64,000 bases of DNA from Sva-07 sp963752815 (GTDB lineage Bacteria; Actinomycetota; Acidimicrobiia; Acidimicrobiales; Ilumatobacteraceae): assembly GCA_963752815.1 (NCBI GenBank), contig CAVVZI010000015.1, forward strand, positions 496,001 to 560,000. The letters are read 5' to 3'. How positions within the stretch are numbered: the stretch's first letter is position 1; every line of letters starts with the position of its first letter. Of the stretch, positions 36,463 to 45,769 are shown one piece after another. The notes under the pieces were generated by a model, which made no database searches, had not been told where the DNA came from, and saw only the letters and a program-made list of their open reading frames with translations. The position numbers were made by a program, and so were the translations under genes.

Positions 36463-37247
36463 CAGGCACCCGCCTGACCGAGATAGATGGCGTGCACGAG
36501 GGTGTTCTGGCGGATCTCGGAGGGGGTGCCGCTGGCCACCACCTCGCCGTCGGCCATCACCACGACCCGATCGGCGACCTTGAGGGCGACGTCCATGTCG
36601 TGCTCGATCAGCAACAACGTCGTCGAGCGAGGAAGTGTTTCGAGCAGCTCGATCAAGCGCTCGCGCTCGCCACGGGACAAGCCGGAGGCCGGTTCGTCGA
36701 GCATGATCAGATCCGGGTCGGTGACGAGCGCGACGCCGATCTCGAGTTGGCGTTGCTGGCCGTGGGACAGGTCACCGACCACCCGATCCAGTTGATTGCG
36801 GAGCCAGACACGTTCGCCGGCGCGGCGCGCCCGTTCACGCATGTTCGCGTCGTCGCTGTTCCTCCACAGCGCCAGGTGGCGCCTGGCCTTGCCGGTCTGG
36901 GCGAGGTAGAGGTTGTCCTCGACCGTGAGGCCGGTCAGCAGTCTGGTCTTCTGATATGTCCTGGCCACGCCGAGCTGGGGCCGCAGACGCGACGGCAGCG
37001 ACGTGCAATCGATGGTCTTGATCAACACCTTGCCTTCGGTGGGCGAGATGTCGCCGGCGATGACGTTGAACAACGTGGTCTTGCCCGCGCCGTTCGGCCC
37101 GAGCACCGCCAGCCGTTCACCCCGGACGACGTCGAGGTCGACGCCACCCAGGGCCCGCAGGCCCCCGAACGACACGGCCACCGACTCGAGGCGCAGCAGA
37201 GGAGGAGCCTGCGACTCGATGTGTGGGGACGTGTCGTTCGGGGACAT
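36462..37247 (-). CDS. Branched-chain/organic-acid-type ABC importer ATPase, LivG-like
   Basis: The 261-residue ATPase has Walker A GPNGAGKTTLFNVIAGDISP, an extended LivG helical region (GVARTYQKTRLLTGLTVEDN), the signature DLSHGQQRQLEIGVAL and Walker B LIMLDEPASGLSRGE. The D-loop/H-loop region TLLLIEHDMDV is intact. The leading tail (SPNDTSPHIESQAPP) is typical of this subfamily. It starts at 37247, 31 bases after the binding-protein gene, and is followed immediately by the LivF-like gene. Both ATPases look fully active. Confidence 0.92.
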   Translation of the reverse strand: MSPNDTSPHIESQAPPLLRLESVAVSFGGLRALGGVDLDVVRGERLAVLGPNGAGKTTLFNVIAGDISPTEGKVLIKTIDCTSLPSRLRPQLGVARTYQKTRLLTGLTVEDNLYLAQTGKARRHLALWRNSDDANMRERARRAGERVWLRNQLDRVVGDLSHGQQRQLEIGVALVTDPDLIMLDEPASGLSRGERERLIELLETLPRSTTLLLIEHDMDVALKVADRVVVMADGEVVASGTPSEIRQNTLVHAIYLGQAGA

Positions 37248-37278
37248 CTGCGTTCCGGTCTGTTTGCTTACGGCTGGA

Positions 37279-38835
37279 TCAGCGCTGCGGCACGCCGTCG
37301 ACGACGTCGATCAGGTTGCCCTGCCACGGGAGTTCCTTCTCCTCGCACGGTGTGTTGTCCCGTTCGGGCGGGTCCGTCTCGCTGGAGTAGGTGCCCCCGA
37401 AGGTCTGGTCGACGCCGGGCACGATGTACTTCGTCTGCTGGACGACATCGCCCGTCGCCTCGTCGACGACGAGTTGAGCGACGAAGGTGTCGATGATGCC
37501 TTGGCGGTTCTCGTCGAGCGTGACGGGGCCGTACGGCACGTCGAGCTCGAGGTCGGCCAGCGAGGCCTGCAGCGCGGCGGGGTCGACACTGCCGGTCTCG
37601 GTGAGCGCCTGCACGAGTGCCGTGCCGGCCACGTAGTAGCCGTACCCGAAACCGAAGCCCATCGCCTGTGACGGTGGCGCCGGCTCGTTGCCGCTGGTAC
37701 CTCCCGCCAGGGTGTCCCAAGCTGCGTCCGCGCTGGCGAGATACTCCGTGATCTCCGGTGTGGTGATGTCGCCGGGCAGCGAGGCGAAGCCTCCGACGTA
37801 GGCGCCGGCAATGTCCGTTCCCAGGGCCTCGGCGAGTGCCGGGCTGAAGAACAGGTTGCCCGCGTGCTGGTCGCCGGTGAGATCGCCCTTGGCGTTCAGG
37901 AAGGCTTCGAGCGAGGCGTTGGTGCCGGTACCGCCGACGGCCCAGAAGTAGCCGTCGACTTCGTCAGGGTTCGGCAATTGCTGGACGAACGAGGAGTAGT
38001 CCGTCGTGCCGAGCGGCGGGAACACCTGGGTGACGACGTCGCCACCGGCGGCGCAGAAGTCAGCGACGAAACCCGCCGCCGATGTCCAGCCGAAGCCGTA
38101 GTCGTCGGCGATCACTGCGACGGTGTCCCATCCGGCGTCGTTGTGCACGGTGTAGCCGAGACCGGCATTCCACTGCGCACCGTCACCGTGGTACCGGAAG
38201 AAGTTCGGCGCCTGCACGTGCAGCGTTGCGTCCTGTGCCCCGGAGATTCCGTCGATGAAGGTCACCTCGGGATGGTCCAGTGCATAGTTGGCGATCGCGA
38301 TTCCTTCGTCGCCGGAGAGGGGGCCGATCACGACGTTGGCCCCGTCCTGCTCGACCAGGGTGCGGATCTCCTGCACGGCGCGATCGGCGGTGTCGTCACC
38401 GCAACCGATCCCGACCACTTCGATCGGGACACCGTTCACCTCGGCGCCGGTGAAGCCGTCGAGCGCCGTGTCCGGTGAATTCGACGTAGCCCCCGCCTCG
38501 TTGATGAATGCGAGGGTCACGCCTGCGACGACGTCCTCGTTGAAGCCGCCGAACGCGCCTTCGCATTCCGCCATGATGCCGAGGCGAACGCCGTCGCCGG
38601 CCGGTGCCGTGCTGTCGCCCGTGGCTTCGGCAGTCGTGTCCCCGGTGGTGTCGGCGGTCGTCCCTGCGGTGGTGTCCGCAGTGGTGTCTGCCGTGGTCTC
38701 GGCCGTGCTGGCCTCGGTGCCTTCGGCGACCGTGCCGCTGTCGGACGAATCGTCGTCGTCGCTGCCGCAGGCCGCGGCGACGAGCGACAATGCGAAGAGG
38801 GCACCGAATGCCCTCCGTGTTCTCGTGGATTTCAT
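37279..38835 (-). CDS. ABC importer substrate-binding lipoprotein (Liv/type I periplasmic-binding fold)
   Basis: The 518-residue lipoprotein has a signal ending LVAAACGSD (lipobox AAC). A Thr/Ala/Asp-rich linker of short ADTT repeats follows (about residues 40-80). The remainder is a type I binding-protein fold similar to LivJ/Peripla_BP_6 (VRLGIMAECEGAFGGFNEDV, VIGPLSGDEGIAIANYAL, ADDYGFGWTSAAGFVADFC). It captures the ligand outside the membrane. It is about 140 residues longer than classic LivJ, partly from the linker. The gene lies between the permease and ATPase genes of the same system. Confidence 0.92.
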   Translation of the reverse strand: MKSTRTRRAFGALFALSLVAAACGSDDDDSSDSGTVAEGTEASTAETTADTTADTTAGTTADTTGDTTAEATGDSTAPAGDGVRLGIMAECEGAFGGFNEDVVAGVTLAFINEAGATSNSPDTALDGFTGAEVNGVPIEVVGIGCGDDTADRAVQEIRTLVEQDGANVVIGPLSGDEGIAIANYALDHPEVTFIDGISGAQDATLHVQAPNFFRYHGDGAQWNAGLGYTVHNDAGWDTVAVIADDYGFGWTSAAGFVADFCAAGGDVVTQVFPPLGTTDYSSFVQQLPNPDEVDGYFWAVGGTGTNASLEAFLNAKGDLTGDQHAGNLFFSPALAEALGTDIAGAYVGGFASLPGDITTPEITEYLASADAAWDTLAGGTSGNEPAPPSQAMGFGFGYGYYVAGTALVQALTETGSVDPAALQASLADLELDVPYGPVTLDENRQGIIDTFVAQLVVDEATGDVVQQTKYIVPGVDQTFGGTYSSETDPPERDNTPCEEKELPWQGNLIDVVDGVPQR

Positions 38836-38911
38836 GGTTGGTCCCCCTGTGGTTGGTGTGTTGCATTGGTGAGATCGTCGAGTTCATGGTCGTGGTGATG
38901 GTCGGTGATGG

Positions 38912-40071
38912 TCACGGCGTGGCCGGTGGTTGGAGTGGCGAGGTGGTCGAAGCGCCTGCTGGTGTCGGTGGACCATCGAGCGTGGACGGGTCTCGTGACC
39001 CACGTCGGACCGAGGACGAGAGCGCGTTGCGGACTCGGACGATGATGCCGGCGAGGCCGTCGGGGGAGACCAGCATGATCACGAGGAGCAGAACGCCGAT
39101 GACGGTGTTGAAACGTTCCGCGGCGAGCAGGCGGTCCTCGAACACCCCGCCGAGGCGATCGACGAGCGGGATGTCTCGAAGGTAGATGTTGGCACCGACG
39201 AACACGAACGCTCCGAGCCAGGCGCCTTCGAGGTGCATGATCCCGCCGATCACGGCGATGATGAACAGGTCGAGCGTCGGGCTGATGCCGATCGAGGTCG
39301 GATCGATCTGCCCGTTCCACCAGATGTTGAGCACGCCGGCGACGCCGGCCACGAATCCCGCCAGCGTGAACGCCAGGGTGCGGTGGAGTTGGACGTTGAA
39401 GCCGAGCGAGGCCATCCGGATCGGATCGTCGCGGACACCTTGCAGCGCCATCCCGAACGGCGTGCGGGCGATCGCACGAAATCCTGCGTACGCGAGCACC
39501 GAGAGAGCCAGCGCGGCGTAGTACAGGCGCTTCGGCTGGTCGAGGAAGAACCCCGGGGCGTCGATTCCCGTCATGCCGCCGAAGCCGGAGAACGTGATGA
39601 CCTGACCGAAGAAGTAGAAGCCGATCACGGCGTACGTGAGCGTCAGCATCAAGAAGTAGATGCCGGTCGATCGGGCCGACAGCAAGCCGAGGACCAAGGC
39701 GAGCAACGTGGCCACGGCGAGGGCGATCGGCACCGCGGTCCACGGTGCCCAGCCCAACCGCATGCCCCGGCCGCTGTCGGCGACGATGTTCCCCACGGCG
39801 AAGCCGGCGACCCCGAAGATGAGCCACTGCGCGAGCGATGTCATGCCTCCGTACCCGGAGAGGAAGACGATGGTCGACGCGGCGAGGCCGAGCATGAGCG
39901 CCCGGGTCATGACGAAGTCGACGAAGAAGTCCGACCCGAACGCCGGCAGCAGCACCATGAACGGCAGGCCACCGCCACGGCGACGCTGCGCGCCGACACC
40001 GATCGGCGTGGAGAAGGGGTGGTCGGTGCGTCGCCCACGCCGGTCACTGCGCCACTCACCCCGCCACTCAC
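38912..40071 (-). CDS. ABC importer permease, LivM-like, with a frameshift near the start
   Basis: The polytopic permease has about nine to ten membrane helices and the EAA-like loop region around DPIRMASLGFNVQLHRTLAF. The coherent frame has no ATG before FMVLLPAFGSDFFVDF. A GTG at 40071 overlaps the LivH stop (GTGA) and reads into GVGDAPTTP; one missing base in the C run at 40017-40020 would then connect it to FSTPIGVGAQRRRGGGLPF, the usual LivM beginning. The restored product is about 387 residues. It forms the translocation pore with the LivH-like protein. The C-terminal tail is longer and more Pro/Thr-rich than usual. Confidence 0.88.
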
Positions 40072-41188
40072 TCGCGCCGTCCGAACAGGCCGTTCGGCCG
40101 CACCGCGAGCACGACGGCAAGGATCACGAAGGTGAAGATGATCGAATAGAACGTGTAGTCGGACGGGAGATAGGCGGGCGAGAAGGCCGTGACCATGCCG
40201 TACAGCAGCGACCCGGCAACCGCACCCTTGACCGAGCCGAGACCCCCGATGATCACCACGATCAGGGAGTTCAGGAGCCACTGCCCGTCGGTCCCGAGCG
40301 CCACTCCGGCGAACGACGCCCCCATCGAGCCACCCATGCCGGCGAGGAAGGCACCGACGAAGAACGTGATGCCGAACACGACGGCCACGTTGATGCCCAG
40401 CGCCCTGACCATGTCCTTGTCGTCGACGCCGGCACGGATGACCATGCCCATCCGGGTCCGGTTGAGCCACAGCCACAGCACGATCCCGACGACCACCGAG
40501 ATGGCGAGCATGAACAGACGGCTCGATCGCGTAGCGCTGACCGAAGATGGTCGGTGAAGTGCACGACGTCGCCGGGCCACACCATCGTCTTCGCGAGACC
40601 GCCGTACTGGTACAGCATCTGATCGGCGAGAATGACCGTCACCGCGATCGTGATGATGGCTTGGCGGAGATCCTGGCCCTGGTTCCAGCGCAGGAACAAC
40701 TGCTGGATCACCACACCCAAGACGGCGACCGCGAGGGCGCCGACGATGAGGGGAACCACCCACTCGAGCATCGAGACATCGCCCGGTTCGATGTTCCTGG
40801 TCTTGCCGACCATCTGCTGCTGCAGGTCGATGGCGATGTAGGCGGCGAGCAGGAAGAATGCGCCGTGCGCCATGTTGACCGTGCGCATCAGTCCGAAGAT
40901 GAGGGTGAAGCCGGAGGCGACGACGAACAGCAGGCCGGCGAACGTGAGCCCGTCGAGCAGCGTGACGGCGAATTGACCCGGCTCGTCGATCGCTGCTCCC
41001 GCCGACGTGTCGGCGGTCCACGTCCGGTCCGCGAGGAACAGGACCCATACGACGGCCAGTGTGATGACCAGCCCGACCAGGATCATCGGCAGTTTCCGCA
41101 CCCGCCGAATCTGTGTCGGCGTGAGTCGGAAGGCACCGAGCCTCAGTCGGGGAACCTCTTCGGTGACGACGTCAGACGTAGACGACAC
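40068..41188 (-). CDS. ABC importer permease, LivH-like, with two frameshifts
   Basis: The N-terminus is cytoplasmic, then helix KLPMILVGLVITLAVVWVLF, and LivH motifs GFTLIFGLMRTVNMAHGAFF and GNIEP-type loops. Two extra bases near 40549 and 40520 shift the frame twice around FTD-IFGQRYAIE-RLFMLAISVVVG. The C-terminal part (MVRALGINVAVVFGITFFVG, IVVIIGGLGSVKGAVAGSLL) is normal. The restored length is about 372 residues. The GTG at 41188 is chosen because GGAGGGGG lies 6 bases upstream, a very strong Shine-Dalgarno; an ATG at 41212 is the alternative. It is the first gene of the transporter, 118 bases after the response regulator. Confidence 0.87.
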
Positions 41189-41306
41189 GGAACCCCCTCC
41201 CCCGTCGATCACGGTAGTGATCGTGCTGGGGCACCGACAGGGCCGAGCGAGCGACGCCCGACGGTCCGTAGGAGGGGGTCCGAAAGAACTACGTCCGGGC
41301 CGCGAG

Positions 41307-41927
41307 TCAGTCCCGTGATCGGAGGAGCAGAGCCGTCGCTTCCGTCCGGGTGCGCACCTGCAGCTTCATCAGGATGCTGCTCACGTGGTTCTTGACGGTG
41401 AACACACTCAGGTGGAGCGCGTCGGCGATCTCGGCATTCGTCTTGCCTTCGGCCATGAGCCGGGCGAGTTCCCGCTCGCGCGAGGTCAACGGTGAGCGAT
41501 CGGCGGCGTCGGCGTGATCGAGGAGTGATCGTGTGACTTGCGGAGAGTAGATGCCGTGTCCGGCGGCGGCGCTGCGCACCGCGAGCGCGAGCGATCCGGC
41601 GTCGACCGACTTCACGAGGTAGCCGTTGGCGCCGGCGTCGATCACTTCGCGGACGCGCTCGGCATCGGAGAACGACGACAGCGCGACGATTCCCAGACCG
41701 TCGTGAGTGGCCCGCAGCTGCCGGATCGCCTCGACTCCGCCGATCCCGGGCATCACGAGGTCGATGACCACCACGTCGGGCTGGAGGTCGGCGACCACGG
41801 TCAGTGCCGCTTCGCCCGAACCGGCCTCGCCGATCACCTCGAGGTCGTCGAACCGGGCGAGACAGGCGCTCACGCCTTCGCGCAGGAGGTCGTGGTCGTC
41901 GACGACGATCACGGTGGTGCGGGTCAC
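41307..41927 (-). CDS. NarL/LuxR-family response regulator
   Basis: The 206-residue regulator has a receiver domain with acidic pocket VDDHD, phospho-Asp in VVVIDLVMPG (about residue 56) and switch Lys in GYLVKSVDAG. The C-terminal LuxR helix-turn-helix reads LTSRERELARLMAEGKTNAE then IADALHLSVFTVKNHVSSIL. Its ATG overlaps the kinase stop (ATGA), so it forms a two-component pair with it. It lies directly upstream of the Liv-type transporter on the same strand and is the best candidate for controlling the catabolic cluster. Confidence 0.93.
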   Translation of the reverse strand: MTRTTVIVVDDHDLLREGVSACLARFDDLEVIGEAGSGEAALTVVADLQPDVVVIDLVMPGIGGVEAIRQLRATHDGLGIVALSSFSDAERVREVIDAGANGYLVKSVDAGSLALAVRSAAAGHGIYSPQVTRSLLDHADAADRSPLTSRERELARLMAEGKTNAEIADALHLSVFTVKNHVSSILMKLQVRTRTEATALLLRSRD

Positions 41928-43567
41928 GGATCGAACCGGACCCGGATCGAGGTGCCCTGGCCCGGCGCGCTGTTCACCGAGAACACCGCCCCCACGGCTT
42001 GCGCACGCTCGCTCATGATCCTGAGTCCGAGATGACCGCCCGGCACCTGGTCAGGATCGAACCCGGCGCCGTCGTCGGCGATGCACAGTTCCACGGGCGG
42101 TCCGGCAACGAGGCGGACCGCCAGCGAACGGGAATTCGCATGCTGGGCCACGTTGCCGAGCGACTCCTGGGCGATCCGGTAGAACGCGACGTGGACGTCC
42201 GGGTCGAGACGAACCGGATCCAGCGCAGCGGTGACGTCGAGCGTGCGCCGGCACTCGAGGGCGTCGAGCAGATGGGTGATGAGCTGCGCGAGGTCGACGT
42301 CGGCCAGCTCATCGGGCCGGAGCTCGAGGAGCAGGGAGCGCATCTCCGCCAGCGCGCCACGATTGAGCTGCCGCAGACGGTCGGCGCGATGGAACAGCTC
42401 CGAATCCGGGTCGATGTCGTTCAGTAGCGACTCCGCCGTGAGCGCCGCGGTCCACAACGTCTGACTCACCGCATCGTGCAGATCACGTGCGAGGCGTTGG
42501 CGTTCCTCGGTCGCGGCCAGTTCGGAGACCCGGCGAGCCAGTTGCGAGTTGGACAGGGCGGCGCCGGCCTGGTCAGCGATCGCCCCGAGCCGGTCAGCGT
42601 GATCCGCCGTGAAGAAGCCGGGGGTGGCACTCTCGACCACCAGATACCCGATCAATCGATCAGCGACCTGCATGCGTGCCCCGACCGTCGACCCCGCCGG
42701 GCCGAATGCGTGACCCGGTTGGTCCACGATGACGGGCCCCTCGCGGTGCTTGACCCGCTCGATGACGGTGAGCGATTCGATGTCACGATCGGCGACGCCC
42801 GCGTTCTCCGGGAGGTAGCCGAAGCCGCCACGGTGCAGGGTGAGTTCGCATCGACCGGATGCATCGGCGAGCACGATCGCCGCGAGGTCGTTCGAGATCA
42901 GGCGCTCGACGCCTTCGAGGGTCTGCTCGGTGACGGCATCGATGTCGAACGTCTTCGACATTGCCGCCGCGGTGTCACGCAGGGCTTCCGCGTATGCCCG
43001 CTGCTCTCGCTCCTCGGACTGCAGACGGATACGAAACTCGACCTCCCTCCGAAGTGTCTCGTTGGACCGCAGCAGATCGTTCGTGCGCAGGCGCACTCGT
43101 TCGTCAAGATCCCCCAAGGTGCGTTGCAGTTCATCTTCGGCCTGATGCCGGTCGGTGACGTCCTTGAACGTCCCCAGCACGCCGATCACATCGCCGTCGA
43201 TCCCGCGCAGGGGCACCTTGTTCGTCTCGATCCACCGCTCCTCACCATCCGCGCGGCGAAGCCGCTCGAGAATTCCGAACTTCGGCTCGCCGGTGTCGAG
43301 CACCGCTCGGTCCCAGTCGATGAACCACTCGGAGTTGAACTCGGGGTCATCGGCCCACGGCATGTCGCGATCGGACTTGCCGAGCAGGATCGACGAGTCG
43401 AATCCGGCGAAGGACGAGAACACGTGGTTGCACCCGAGATAGCACGAGTCGCGGTCCTTCCAGAACACGGCGTTGGTCAATGAGTGCATCAAACTGAAGA
43501 GCATCTGTTCGCTCGCAGCCAACGCCGCGCTGGCGGATTCCTCGCCGTGCAGCAGCGGCGCGTACAT
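41924..43567 (-). CDS. PAS-GAF sensor histidine kinase (HisKA_3 / NarX-DesK type)
   Basis: The 547-residue soluble kinase has a PAS domain (about 20-145, with NAVFWKDRDSCYLGCNHVFS), a coiled coil (about 145-200) and a GAF domain (about 205-340). The HisKA_3 helix has phospho-His in RLARDLHDAVSQTLW (near 360). The ATPase has N box ESLGNVAQHANSR and G boxes CIADDGAGFDPD and GGHLGLRIMSERA. There are no membrane helices, so it senses an internal or diffusible signal. The ATG at 43567 has GGAG directly before it. It is coupled to the response regulator by ATGA and runs toward the catabolic cluster. Confidence 0.92.
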   Translation of the reverse strand: MYAPLLHGEESASAALAASEQMLFSLMHSLTNAVFWKDRDSCYLGCNHVFSSFAGFDSSILLGKSDRDMPWADDPEFNSEWFIDWDRAVLDTGEPKFGILERLRRADGEERWIETNKVPLRGIDGDVIGVLGTFKDVTDRHQAEDELQRTLGDLDERVRLRTNDLLRSNETLRREVEFRIRLQSEEREQRAYAEALRDTAAAMSKTFDIDAVTEQTLEGVERLISNDLAAIVLADASGRCELTLHRGGFGYLPENAGVADRDIESLTVIERVKHREGPVIVDQPGHAFGPAGSTVGARMQVADRLIGYLVVESATPGFFTADHADRLGAIADQAGAALSNSQLARRVSELAATEERQRLARDLHDAVSQTLWTAALTAESLLNDIDPDSELFHRADRLRQLNRGALAEMRSLLLELRPDELADVDLAQLITHLLDALECRRTLDVTAALDPVRLDPDVHVAFYRIAQESLGNVAQHANSRSLAVRLVAGPPVELCIADDGAGFDPDQVPGGHLGLRIMSERAQAVGAVFSVNSAPGQGTSIRVRFDP

Positions 43568-43708
43568 CTCCGGCGCTGGTGCCAGGCGCCCCGCATCTTG
43601 GTTCGACGCTACCTTGCGAACTCATGCCCGCGACAGAGTAGACGGCCACGAAGAGCGTTCTACCCCCGTGGCCCCGTTGGACCCGGAGCGACCGCTGCCG
43701 CCTGGGAC

Positions 43709-43927
43709 CTACTGGTCGAGTTCGACCCGGAAGAACGATTGATCCGAATTCTCGGTGAGTTCGGCGATCACCCCTTCACGAGCGTCCTCACCGCCAGGTC
43801 CGGAAAGAATCACACGGTCGCCGATCGTCCCACCAGCGACATCGACCACCGGAACGAATATTCCTTCGGCATCGGCGCGAACCGGTGCGTTTCGCGTGAT
43901 TCGCCATGGTCGCTCGGACGGATCCAT
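43709..43927 (-). CDS. Small hypothetical protein
   Basis: A 72-residue frame with a GGAG Shine-Dalgarno ending 2 bases before the ATG. The product is soluble and acidic, with a beta-rich middle (EGIFVPVVDVAGGTIGDRVI), and resembles a small SH3-like or hypervariable beta-barrel. It lies in the gap between the kinase and the membrane-protein gene, whose other parts (43568-43708 and 43928-43997) hold nothing recognisable. The coding call is moderately supported by the ribosome site and sensible composition only. Confidence 0.5.
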   Translation of the reverse strand: MDPSERPWRITRNAPVRADAEGIFVPVVDVAGGTIGDRVILSGPGGEDAREGVIAELTENSDQSFFRVELDQ

Positions 43928-43997
43928 GTCTCCGTGTACCCACCGGCGAGACGTTCCTACCAGCCGGCGCGACAGTCGACGACGTGAGTCGTTCTGA

Positions 43998-44834
43998 TCA
44001 GAGGATCTCGGTCGCGGTCTGAACGACCGTCACCGTCGACCACAGCGCGATGATCGCGACCATCACCCGCCCGACCATCCGCGCCCGCGAGTTCACGATC
44101 GTCGATCGCAACCGACCGCGCAGCGCGGCACGCCCGATCACGTAGACACCGGCCGCCAACGCGAACAGCGGATTCAACAGCATGATCAGCGACAGGTAGC
44201 TCGACTTCGCGGTCAGCGCAGCCGATTCGTTGATCGCCGGCAGACGCTCGTCGAGCCGTGACGCCAGTGCGGTGAACGTGGTGCCGAACAGCAGCGCCGT
44301 CAACGCGATGATCAGCACAGCCAGCGGGAGCGGAGTGAGGATCTGGAAGTCGACGTTGTCGGGGTCGAGTGGATCGTCGACCCCGAACGTTGCGAGCAGG
44401 AAGAGCCCGAACACCAGACCGGCAACCCAGGAACGCTGCGGCAGGATGCGGCGGCCGAGGAGGTAGACGAACGACGACGCGACGGGAATCAGGAGTCCCG
44501 CGAAGATGATGAAACTGAGCGTTCCGTTGACGGAGATCTCGCCGACCGTCTCGCCGGCGTCGGTGATCCGACCTTGTGCATCGTCACCTGAGGTCGCGCC
44601 GAGGAGGCGCATCACGAGCCGGCCACCCAATCCGACGACGAGCAACCCGGACCAGAAGCCCGCCGTCATCACCGATGCGACGACGCGGATGCCGTCCAGC
44701 GCTGACGCGCGTGCGGTCGTCGCGGGCTGGCGGTCGACGATGAGTGGTCGGTTCCGCCCGCGCCAGGAGACGACGGCCGCGATCACGAGCGCGACGACAC
44801 CGATCGTCGATGCGAGCACGTTGTCAAGGCGCAT
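43998..44834 (-). CDS. Polytopic membrane protein of unknown function
   Basis: The 278-residue protein has about six to seven membrane helices, including LDNVLASTIGVVALVIAAVV near the N-terminus, VMTAGFWSGLLVVGLGGRLV, LSFIIFAGLLIPVASSFVYL, WVAGLVFGLFLLATFG and LPLAVLIIALTALLFGTTF. There is no conserved catalytic motif, and no signal peptidase site. It lies 15 bases after the SDR gene on the same strand and may be cotranscribed with it. The family is not recognised; similar proteins occur in Acidimicrobiia as hypothetical membrane proteins. Confidence 0.7.
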   Translation of the reverse strand: MRLDNVLASTIGVVALVIAAVVSWRGRNRPLIVDRQPATTARASALDGIRVVASVMTAGFWSGLLVVGLGGRLVMRLLGATSGDDAQGRITDAGETVGEISVNGTLSFIIFAGLLIPVASSFVYLLGRRILPQRSWVAGLVFGLFLLATFGVDDPLDPDNVDFQILTPLPLAVLIIALTALLFGTTFTALASRLDERLPAINESAALTAKSSYLSLIMLLNPLFALAAGVYVIGRAALRGRLRSTIVNSRARMVGRVMVAIIALWSTVTVVQTATEIL

Positions 44835-44849
44835 GGGGACCCGGTCCCC

Positions 44850-45746
44850 TCACACTGGAGCGATGTCGACGCCGAAGATCTCGGTGAAGCGTTCGTAGTA
44901 CGCGTCGTCGTCGGCGATCGCGCCGAGGCCGATCCAGTCGTCGTCGGCGATCCGGTCGTGGAGGGCGGCCATCTCCGGGCCGCACCAACTCACCGGATAC
45001 CGGAGGCGTGGCGTGTCGGTCGTGATCGCGTCGTGGATCACCCGGGCCACCTCGAACGGGTCGGTCGAGTTCGCCATCCCGGCGGCGTAGAACTGGAACA
45101 TCCGCCGGTAGTGCGCGTCGTAGGCGCCGGTCGAGTTCGGGGTGTCGATGTTCTTGGCGAAGATCGCCGACTTCGTGACACCGGGCTCGATGATCGCCAC
45201 GCGGATCCCGAACGGCGCCAGTTCCTGGGCGAGCCCCTCGCTCAATCCTTCGAACGCCCACTTCGACGTGACGTACGGCGACTGCGCGAGCGCGGCGATG
45301 CGACCGGTGACCGAGGTGATGTTGACGATCGCGCCGGAACCACGCTCGCGCATCTGCGGGAGCACGGCCTGGATGCAGCGCACGGCACCGCACAGGTTGA
45401 CGTTCATCACGTCGAGGTACAGCGACGTCGGGCACTCCTCGGCGACCGCGTTGCCGCCGACACCGGCGTTGTTCACCAGATGATCGACGCGACCCGCCGT
45501 GTCCAGGATCTGCGCGAAGCCCTCGGCGACCGACGCATCGTCAGCAATGTCGAGTTCGACGAGTTCGATCTCCACGCCGGCATCGGCCGCCATCGCCCGC
45601 AGCTTGTCGGCCTTGCCGACCGACCGGACCGTGCCGAAGACCCGGCTTCCGGTCGACGCGAGATGGATCGCCGTGGCTCGACCGATCCCCGAGTTGGCGC
45701 CCGTGACCACGGCGATGGGCTGCTGCGATTCCCCTGTGTCCGGCAT
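44850..45746 (-). CDS. Short-chain dehydrogenase/reductase
   Basis: The 298-residue enzyme has the NAD(P) motif TGANSGIGRATAI, the structural NNAGVGG, catalytic Ser in VNITSVTG and the YxxxK pair in SPYVTSKWAFEGL. An insertion after the active site (SAIFAKNIDTPNSTGAYDAH) is longer than in simple classical SDRs. The substrate is unknown. The ATG at 45746 has TACTGT (45754-45759, minus strand) ending 8 bases upstream, which suggests a leaderless start. It lies 23 bases after the prephenate dehydratase gene. Confidence 0.92.
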   Translation of the reverse strand: MPDTGESQQPIAVVTGANSGIGRATAIHLASTGSRVFGTVRSVGKADKLRAMAADAGVEIELVELDIADDASVAEGFAQILDTAGRVDHLVNNAGVGGNAVAEECPTSLYLDVMNVNLCGAVRCIQAVLPQMRERGSGAIVNITSVTGRIAALAQSPYVTSKWAFEGLSEGLAQELAPFGIRVAIIEPGVTKSAIFAKNIDTPNSTGAYDAHYRRMFQFYAAGMANSTDPFEVARVIHDAITTDTPRLRYPVSWCGPEMAALHDRIADDDWIGLGAIADDDAYYERFTEIFGVDIAPV

Positions 45747-45769
45747 GCCCGCGACAGTAGGCGACGACC

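Noticed and set aside
40072..40120. ATG at 40120 as the start of the LivM-like permease
   Set aside because: It would overlap LivH by 53 bases and give an Arg/Cys-rich start; the GTGA junction at 40071 with one missing base gives a normal LivM beginning.
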